Source: Tetramitus jugosus (lineage: Eukaryota; Heterolobosea; Eutetramitea; Acrasida; Vahlkampfiidae). Taken from it: a stretch of DNA of 64,000 nucleotides. A program made the translations under genes and the position numbers. The stretch covers positions 248,001 to 312,000 of the forward strand of contig OW569366.1 of the NCBI GenBank assembly GCA_937625935.1, in the 5' to 3' direction. Positions 58,088 to 64,000 of the stretch are shown in pieces. The notes beneath the pieces were generated by a model that made no database searches, was not told the DNA's origin, and worked only from the letters and a program-made list of their open reading frames with translations. Numbering within the stretch: position 1 is the first letter of the stretch; every line of letters begins with the position of its first letter.

Positions 58088-58439
58088 TAGTAGTGTGAGT
58101 GTGGGTGGGTGTGAGTGGAGGGTTTGTTTGTTTGTTCGAATGAAAAAAAAAATTTGTCTGGAGCGGGCATGTCGTTTCGCTGGAGTTGTTGGAGAATTTC
58201 TCATGTGGTTGGGTTTCCAGTACAGCAAAAGTGCGCACGCTTAGGAACATGGATACCTCTTCGACTGATGAGCAGCATGAGTTGGAATTTCACACTGATA
58301 GTGTATTACTAGAGATCAGAATGGTTCAAAACTCCACTCCAATTCACAGATGAACTGTAGAGACAGAACGTTTGATCAAAATCCCTCCATGGAGGACAAT
58401 CCTGATCGGACAAAAAGAAACTGAACGAAAAAAAGAGAA

Positions 58440-58775
58440 ATGATCAATATCGTTGTTGGTATCTTGATGGCCGTTGGTGGCTTTATGGGCTATTCCAAGA
58501 AGGGATCCATTCCTTCTCTCATGGGTGGACTTGTCATTGGACTTGCATTCACTTATTCTGGTTATTTGCTCATGCAGAGCACCAATCTGATCTCTCAGAG
58601 AAGAGGAGCATTGGTCGGTGTAGTGACAAGTGGTCTGTTGATGTTTGTTGGTTTCATGAGATACATGGCTGTGACGAGAGCTGGAAAGACTAGTCTTCCT
58701 GTTTTGCCTCTCGTGTTCATGCTCACTGGATTGGTGATGGCGATTGTCAATGGACAAAAGTATGCTTCACTATAA
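58440..58775 (+). CDS. TMEM14 family membrane protein
   Basis: 111 residues, the usual length. Four short hydrophobic helices with Gly-rich packing: INIVVGILMAVGGFMGY, SLMGGLVIGLAFTYSGYLL, ALVGVVTSGLLMFVGFMRY and LPVLPLVFMLTGLVMAI. The YSKKGSIPSL motif between helices 1 and 2 and RYMAVTRAGKTSLPVL between 3 and 4 match the family. Animal TMEM14C moves haem precursors across the inner mitochondrial membrane; plant FAX proteins of this family export fatty acids from plastids. Which role applies is not readable here. Confidence 0.93.
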   Translation: MINIVVGILMAVGGFMGYSKKGSIPSLMGGLVIGLAFTYSGYLLMQSTNLISQRRGALVGVVTSGLLMFVGFMRYMAVTRAGKTSLPVLPLVFMLTGLVMAIVNGQKYASL

Positions 58776-58839
58776 TGACTCGTCCAAATCAAAATAAGGC
58801 CGGGCTTTCATCACTGGTTTATAACATAATGAACTGGGA

Positions 58840-59376
58840 GTCGAATCATCCTTTATATACTTGTACAAGATCTTCAATCAATTCGTTGAGGAGTCCTTTC
58901 TTTGTTCTTGCAGTTGCTTCTTAGAGTAAATAATCGTTCCGAATGTCTCCAACCGAGAAACTCTGCTTTCTTGTCGCTATCCATGGTGTTGTCCATTTGT
59001 TTTAACTTGCATTCATACACTCTTCCTTGCTCAACAAAAGCATTGATATCTCCTTGTTCTCCCAAGATCCTGTACCACTCGACGGCATGCCGAATAACCT
59101 TTTCTATCTGTTCAATGGGAATCGAGGAACCAGAGTAAGTTTGGTAGAGCTTCCGATTGAAGGGTCCGTGGTGATTGTGTATGAAAGAATCACCGAACAA
59201 CAAGTGCCCATAGAGAGCAGAATAGTATCCTTGAGCAGATTGGTATCACTCAACCAGAGTTTCTTTATCGAGATGAAGAAAAACTCAGCTACCTTAAGCA
59301 TCTTAAGCTCCATTGCTAGTTTGTTCGAGTCTGTCGACTGAGTTTTTCCTCTTGTGCAAGACAACCCACAACTCAA
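58840..59376 (-). pseudogene. Broken gene with PD-(D/E)xK nuclease-like motif
   Basis: Two overlapping minus-strand frames seem to be one gene. The first starts MELKMLKVAEFFFISIKKLW (about 59312); the second contains IEQIEKVIRHAVEWYRILGEQ, then GDINAFVEQGRVYECKLKQM, and ends near 58876. GDI...VYECKLK fits the D...ExK core of PD-(D/E)xK enzymes. The frames overlap without a usable GT-AG intron, because the only acceptor in the overlap gives the wrong phase. A frameshift is therefore more likely than splicing. No start codon is found in the second frame. It may be a relic of a transferred or mobile gene. Confidence 0.45.
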
Positions 59377-59517
59377 TCAATATAGTGTCTTCTTAGTGTT
59401 GTGTTCACCCATCTACTCGAGTTCCAGAGAGAATTCTGTAATTTTGTCCTTGAGTTAGTAAGTACCAACGAAACTTGTGCATTCTCATAATTGCCAACAA
59501 CCATAAAAATAAAAAAC

Positions 59518-60111
59518 ATGCAATATCTGAATCAATACGGTGATCATGCTGATGACAACTCACCAACCAATGTTCATCAAACAACAAGAGTTGCAGACAA
59601 CACATCAAATAACACTGAAGAAAATAACCTGAATGTCAGAGAAGAAGAGCAGAACAACACCATTGAAAGACAATCGAGTGAAAGTTATGAAAATGAAGGC
59701 AATGTTGTTGATGAACAATACATGCAGCTTCAGGAAAAGGTGATTCAATTCTTGACCAAGTCACAACAAGTTGGAGTATCCATTCTTGATAATTTACACT
59801 CGCAAAAGGAGTTTCATAATCCCGAACTCCTTCAAAAAATGGTTGACAATCAATTGAGTGATGAATATGGATCACATTATCCCACAGAGAGCTATCAGAG
59901 AATTGGAAGAGATCAATTGTTGCGATTCACTCAACATCAAATCAATCAAACGGCGTCTTCCAATGTATATGTCGTCACAGCACCACAATCCCAATCACAG
60001 CAGCAACAACAGTCCACTGCATCGTCGTCGAATCCTTTTGTGATTGACGAGCAACAAGCGGCCAATTACAGAGCACATATGCAACAACGGTCAAAGTATC
60101 GTAAACGGTAA
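59518..60111 (+). CDS. SAP30BP/HCNGP-like protein
   Basis: 197 residues from the ATG at 59518; the open frame upstream has only a TTG. The N-terminal ~70 residues are acidic and Asn-rich. The family region is at about 72-125: EKVIQFLTKSQQVGVSILDN, FHNPELLQKMVDNQ, LSDEYGSHYPTESY. It corresponds to the SAP30BP pattern 'F.NP..y.k......deyGs.yP.d.f'. The tail is Gln/Ser-rich and ends basic (RSKYRKR). SAP30BP works in the nucleus, as a SAP30/HDAC co-repressor partner and as a splicing cofactor. This version is shorter than the ~300 residues in animals. The assignment rests on the short conserved block. Confidence 0.78.
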   Translation: MQYLNQYGDHADDNSPTNVHQTTRVADNTSNNTEENNLNVREEEQNNTIERQSSESYENEGNVVDEQYMQLQEKVIQFLTKSQQVGVSILDNLHSQKEFHNPELLQKMVDNQLSDEYGSHYPTESYQRIGRDQLLRFTQHQINQTASSNVYVVTAPQSQSQQQQQSTASSSNPFVIDEQQAANYRAHMQQRSKYRKR

Positions 60112-60587
60112 TGTTGTGCTCACAACACATCATTCTTGTTGTTAACAAAAGCTTTTGAACAAGTAAAACAGATTGGAGATGATGAGATATCATTTGTTTT
60201 TATTATTGTCATTGTTTCATTGTGTGGAAATTCTCAGGAGTAAGACTGTCCGTTGTTGTTGTTGTTTGTTGCATGGAGTAAAAACTTGGGGTGTTGTTGT
60301 TTGACCCTGTCGAGCAACTGTTGAGAGACAGTTTGTCCCTCGTCAGTTCTTTTGTTTTTCAGAGTTGTGCGTAGATGGAGAGTGGGGGGATATAATGGAG
60401 ATGTGTGGCCAGTAATGGTGGTGGGATCATGTGGTGTGCTATGAGAATAGTAGCTTAGCTAGTTGATGAGAGGTACTAATGATACATGTACAATGATGTA
60501 TGTGTGAGTGAGTGGGTGAGCATGGTTTTTTTTTTCATCACCTGTCTCGCTCTTTCTTTGTCTCTCTCTCTCTCTCAGTTAAGCTCT
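60112..60587. other. Intergenic region between two converging genes
   Basis: 476 bp with T-rich and GT-rich sequence, including a (CT)n run at 60560-60580. No gene or RNA seen; it holds the 3' ends of both neighbours. Confidence 0.4.
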
Positions 60588-62015
60588 TTAAGCCTGTTGC
60601 TCATCCAACATTTTACCAATCAGAACCTTAATCTCGTCAAACACACGCCTTGTCTCCTCAGTGTCCGTTGCCATTGTCTCATACGAATAAATGGCAGCCT
60701 TTGTCTCTCTCTGCTCCTCATACTTTTTCTTAATGTAGGCAATGCTGGACTCTGCGTCACCTGGTCCTTCGTACTCTGGGAACGCTTCCGAAATGGACTG
60801 ACCACTCTCAATCTTCTCCTTGAAGACGTCCATCTTGTTGTACATGACAACAAATGGCTTATTCTTGAACCAACGATTGTTCACAGTCTCTCTAAACAAG
60901 TTCAAATTCTCAATCATACGATTCGTCTCATCATCCTCATACAACAACTTGTTGAAATCAGATGTGGCGCACAGGAAGATGACCAATGTGCACTGATCGA
61001 ACAATGAGAACCACTTACGTCTCTCGTTTCTCTGACCTCCGACATCGACCAGTTTCATGTTGAATCTGTCGTTGACCTTGATTAGTTTTTCGACGACACC
61101 AGTGGTTTTCGTTCTGGTGCACAGCATATCGTAGGGCGTTGGTTTATAGTCTTCAGCTGCAATTCTCTCCATGTTCTGGAAGAGGTACTTTGCGTTCTCA
61201 ATGAACTGGAATTCGTTGGATCGCAAATATGCCTTTTGGATGCCTGGGTCATTCCACAGTTGCATCAACTCGTCCACCATTTGACGATTCCACATGGAAC
61301 CAATCTTGAGATAGACATCATCACTGTACGCATCATACTTTTCTGCCAGTTCCTTGTTTGCGTCCAGTTCGATGGCAATGCCAACTTGTTCACAACCGGT
61401 GATGAGAGCCTTGATGGATTTGACGCAGTTGCCTCGAATGAAGCCAATGTAGTCATTGATGAGTGATGGATCGAATCCTTCATCATGAATAATACTCATT
61501 TGCTTGAATAGAGTACTGTATATACATGTGTATGGTTGTTTGTTTGTTTGTTTGTTTGTATGGTTGTTTGTTACATTGTAAATGAGATGTATTACGTGTA
61601 TGTGTTGTACCATTTGACATAATACATGGGAGTAAAAAAGAACAAAATATTGGTGAGTCATGACAGTTGAGACAAGATGTGTGATGTGTGATGTGTCGTG
61701 TAGAATGCAACGACAGGTAGTGTGTGTGTGTGTGTTGATGAATTTTTCGGCCAATAAAAAAAAAAGTGTATGTCACTTTCTTTTTTTGTGTGGTGGCCCC
61801 CCGTTCGTTCAATGTCGTTGCCGTCGTACAGACAAGAAAACAGATAGTGATGTAATGTGTGTGTAGTAGTGTAGTATGTGTACGAACCTCTTACCAGTAT
61901 CACCACTGCCTAATAGAAGCACTCTGACTTCGACTGGACCAGTTTGAATTGGTTGTGGAGATGGTCTGTCTTTGGTTGCCTCAGTCTTTTTTGGTTTGGA
62001 AATTCCTGCACCCAT
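60588..62015 (-). CDS. Heterotrimeric G-protein alpha subunit
   Basis: Two exons, 61888-62015 and 60588-61515, joined at phase 2 (donor GTTCGT, acceptor ATACAG), give 351 residues. It starts MGAGISKP, an N-myristoylation site. G1, rebuilt across the intron, is GSGDTGKST instead of the usual GAGESGKST. Switch I is LCTRTKTTGVVE with the catalytic Arg and the magnesium Thr. G3 is DVGGQRNERRKW with the catalytic Gln; G4 is YNKMD and G5 is MATDTEE. The C-terminus (GKMLDEQQA) lacks the Cys modified by pertussis toxin. It couples seven-span receptors to effectors, probably in chemotaxis. Confidence 0.97.
61538..61562. repeat. TTTG tandem repeat in the G-alpha intron
   Basis: About five GTTT units, followed nearby by GGTTGTTTGTT. 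A (GT)n run is present at 61720-61735 in the same intron. Confidence 0.7.
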
Positions 62016-62615
62016 TTTTTGTTGTTATGATAGTTGTTGATGTTGTTGTTTTCGTTGGTTGTTGTTTGTTTTCGAACGAGATTCACACACTCACAGAGAG
62101 AAAAAATGGTTTTGCTGGTTGCGCTTGGAGCGTTTCGTTACTTTTTACTGCTTTCACTGATGGTGATGAGAGTCAACAAGTGTGGAGTAGTTTTTTCGTT
62201 ATGATGGACAAATCTTCGTATTCAGAGGCTCAATAGGGTGGTTGGCCTGTCGTTGGCGGCGTCTGTCTTCGCCGGGTTATTCACCGAACATCCTTTCAAA
62301 ACGGATTTAATGACATGTGACAGTTTACAATGGCGGGACCTATCAGCAAAACAGCGGAGAAAAAATCTGACAAACGAGCGAGGGACCGTTCATGCGAACC
62401 AACCAGCAAACTCTCTGATTTCTTCCACACATTGTGTGATGGATGATAGGATGCATTGTTCCACAGCTCAATGTTTTTGTGAATGGAATGGCTCCCTAAC
62501 GTCACAAATATCAGTCGGAGTGTAATTCTCTCCGAGCTGAAACATAAAACACCGAATACACGCAAAAACAAAAACTCGGACTTTTTGAAAGAGCGCCAAC
62601 TTCAACCTGCAAGAC
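62016..62615. promoter_or_regulatory. Divergent promoter region between G-alpha and ING genes
   Basis: 600 bp between start codons that face away from each other. No credible gene. The part at 62220-62420 is richer in G+C; no clear core promoter element recognised. Confidence 0.4.
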
Positions 62616-64000
62616 ATGTCATTTTTGGATAACTACGTTGATTGTATGTGCATACAACAGTATTTTTTTGTTTTCTTGACAGTTCACTCACATTCTGATC
62701 ACTTAGCGATTGACTTTCTCCCGATCGATATGCCAAAAAATTTGGCGTTGATGAGACAGTTGGATCAAGGATGCGCTGAACTGATACGGAGTGCTCATCT
62801 ACAATGTGAAGCTTTCAAGCAACAACAAGAGTTGATGGATCAAGAGGATCATGAAACTGATGACGAAGATCATGATGAGAAAGAACAAGAAGAAACAACG
62901 GCTGATCCGAGCCAAAGGAACAAGTCAGTAAAGAGGAAGAATAAGAGACTGAGCAAGCGTCAAGAACGTCTCAAGAATAATATCAATCAACAGTTACAGA
63001 AAGCTGTTGATATAAGTGAAGAAAAAGTTCAATTGTCTGTCCAGTGCTATGAAATGATTGACAAATCCATTCGTCGTCTGGATGAGCAATTAGCGAAATT
63101 TGCGCAACAATTGGCTGCTGAAAAAAATTCTGGTTTCGTGCCTCCTGTGGGCACAAACAGTCAACTCTTTTCATCTGATGCCATTAACACGCCTTTCAAT
63201 GAGAGACACTTGCTGACTGTGAATGTTCCTGCACACAGTGGGGAGTCCAGGGTATCTGCTCTCAAGTCAGCCACTTCACTGAGAAGTCCCGCATTGAGTG
63301 GTACAACTCGTGCGACTAGACTCACATCTTCATTGTTTGATTCCGATATGGATCAGAGTAGTCAAGACAGTAAGTCTACGGGATTATCAACAAGTGATGA
63401 GCAGTTGAGTGCGCAAATGGGATCTTCCACTGTTGTTGCAGGTGAGAACGTGAAGGAGGGAGAAACCCCAAGTAGCGGTCTCAAGAGAGGACCGAGCTCT
63501 GCTCGCTCCGCCAGGAGGCAGCACGCCACCAGTACATTGGTTGCGGAGGAAGCAGATGACATATTTGTTGTAAATAATGTTGTGACTACCCAGGAGACAC
63601 CTATGCTTGATATTAAGGTACAAAAGGCGCCCGCACAGGTGCAGTCAACTTCAAGCCAACCAGTTCAACAAAAGAGTAAGGGAACGAAACGAAGTAGAAC
63701 AGTTTCTAGAAATTCTGACGGACAGTCATTATCTCAGAGGAGAAGAATTGATCTATCTCAAGAGAAACTGCAGACTTCAAAGAGTTTAGCAGTTCCTCCT
63801 AGAGTGACCAAGGATACAGCCACACAGGATGATCATGCCCTGGTGAGTGCAACTCATTCAGCAGTCATGAGTATCGGTGCGTCCACAAAGGGACAAGAAA
63901 TACTTGGTGCTAAGGGATCAGTCATTGGTTTGAGAACGAACGGAGCTCAAAAAGCCCTCAAAACCAAGAAAAAGAAGGGTCATGTGGATATATTAGAAGC
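62616..64000 (+). CDS. ING-family chromatin reader (C-terminal PHD finger outside window)
   Basis: ING proteins bring histone acetyltransferase or deacetylase complexes to H3K4me3. Exon 1 is 62616-62643 (MSFLDNYVD). The intron has donor GTATGT. Exon 2 starts at 62707 and runs past the window end. The join gives LDNYVDSIDFLPIDMPKNLA then LMRQLDQ, which matches the ING N-terminal helix (YLD.IE.LP.EL.RN...IRELDQ). An acceptor 24 bp earlier keeps the frame but adds eight residues with less similarity. A coiled coil (about 90-150: KRLSKRQERLKNNINQQLQKA) and a long Ser/Thr/Lys-rich linker with basic patches follow. The diagnostic PHD finger should lie just beyond 64000. Confidence 0.85.
   Translation, partial: MSFLDNYVDCMCIQQYFFVFLTVHSHSDHLAIDFLPIDMPKNLALMRQLDQGCAELIRSAHLQCEAFKQQQELMDQEDHETDDEDHDEKEQEETTADPSQRNKSVKRKNKRLSKRQERLKNNINQQLQKAVDISEEKVQLSVQCYEMIDKSIRRLDEQLAKFAQQLAAEKNSGFVPPVGTNSQLFSSDAINTPFNERHLLTVNVPAHSGESRVSALKSATSLRSPALSGTTRATRLTSSLFDSDMDQSSQDSKSTGLSTSDEQLSAQMGSSTVVAGENVKEGETPSSGLKRGPSSARSARRQHATSTLVAEEADDIFVVNNVVTTQETPMLDIKVQKAPAQVQSTSSQPVQQKSKGTKRSRTVSRNSDGQSLSQRRRIDLSQEKLQTSKSLAVPPRVTKDTATQDDHALVSATHSAVMSIGASTKGQEILGAKGSVIGLRTNGAQKALKTKKKKGHVDILE

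Noticed and set aside
57837-58250. 137-codon alternative frame over the secreted-protein gene
   Set aside because: Overlaps a better gene on the same strand that has a clean signal peptide; no start context or domain.

Overview
The window is nuclear DNA of a free-living amoeboflagellate, most likely Heterolobosea and probably Naegleria. This is inferred from gene content and style, not from a database search. Supporting signs are an axonemal dynein heavy chain, a G-protein alpha subunit, a Rab32-like GTPase and PEX1. Genes are closely packed on both strands. Introns are few, short and mostly GTATGT...AG, and lie near gene 5' ends. Proteins carry long N/T/S/Q/H homorepeats. Dictyostelium is unlikely because it has no axonemal dyneins and its DNA is more AT-rich.

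Layout. 1-9043 (-): axonemal dynein heavy chain, cut by the left edge. 9.4-17.1 kb: an eight-span membrane protein, a histidine acid phosphatase, an inositol-pentakisphosphate 2-kinase, a hypothetical protein, a five-exon small membrane protein and a single-pass membrane protein. 17.3-25.9 kb (+): a 2,870-residue RME-8-like protein with a proline-rich, WH2-like C-terminus and no visible J domain. 26.0-27.3 kb (-): V-ATPase subunit d. 27.6-30.6 kb: tRNA-Gly(GCC) with a nested stack of non-LTR retroelements beside its 5' end. 31-42.5 kb: F-box/LRR-like protein, PEX1, ribosomal protein eS19, RsmE-like methyltransferase, a low-complexity protein and a cis-prenyltransferase. 42.8-44.8 kb: secreted GH19 chitinase and an unknown protein. 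44.9-46.3 kb: retroelement remnants, one copy inserted into another. 46.4-54.1 kb: EF-hand protein, ZNHIT1-like zinc finger, KCTD/T1-BTB protein and a CSC1/TMEM63 channel. 54.3-55.1 kb: a second retroelement stack just 5' of tRNA-Tyr(GTA). 55.1-64.0 kb: tail-anchored thioredoxin, Rab32-like GTPase, small hypothetical, secreted protein, TMEM14, a broken nuclease-like gene, SAP30BP-like protein, G-alpha and an ING protein cut by the right edge.

The genes are ordinary single-copy eukaryotic genes, not a functional operon. The most unusual system is the retroelements. At both tRNA genes in the window, truncated LINE-like copies lie within about 60 bp upstream of the tRNA. At each locus the short target sequence is present three times, and all copies point their 5' end toward the tRNA. 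One copy has a complete ORF1-like reading frame, no ORF2 and a poly(A) tail. Two retroelement subfamilies share a stem-loop with a TGC loop placed on or just after the ORF2 stop codon. The arrangement resembles Dictyostelium TRE5 elements, but the sequence families here look different.
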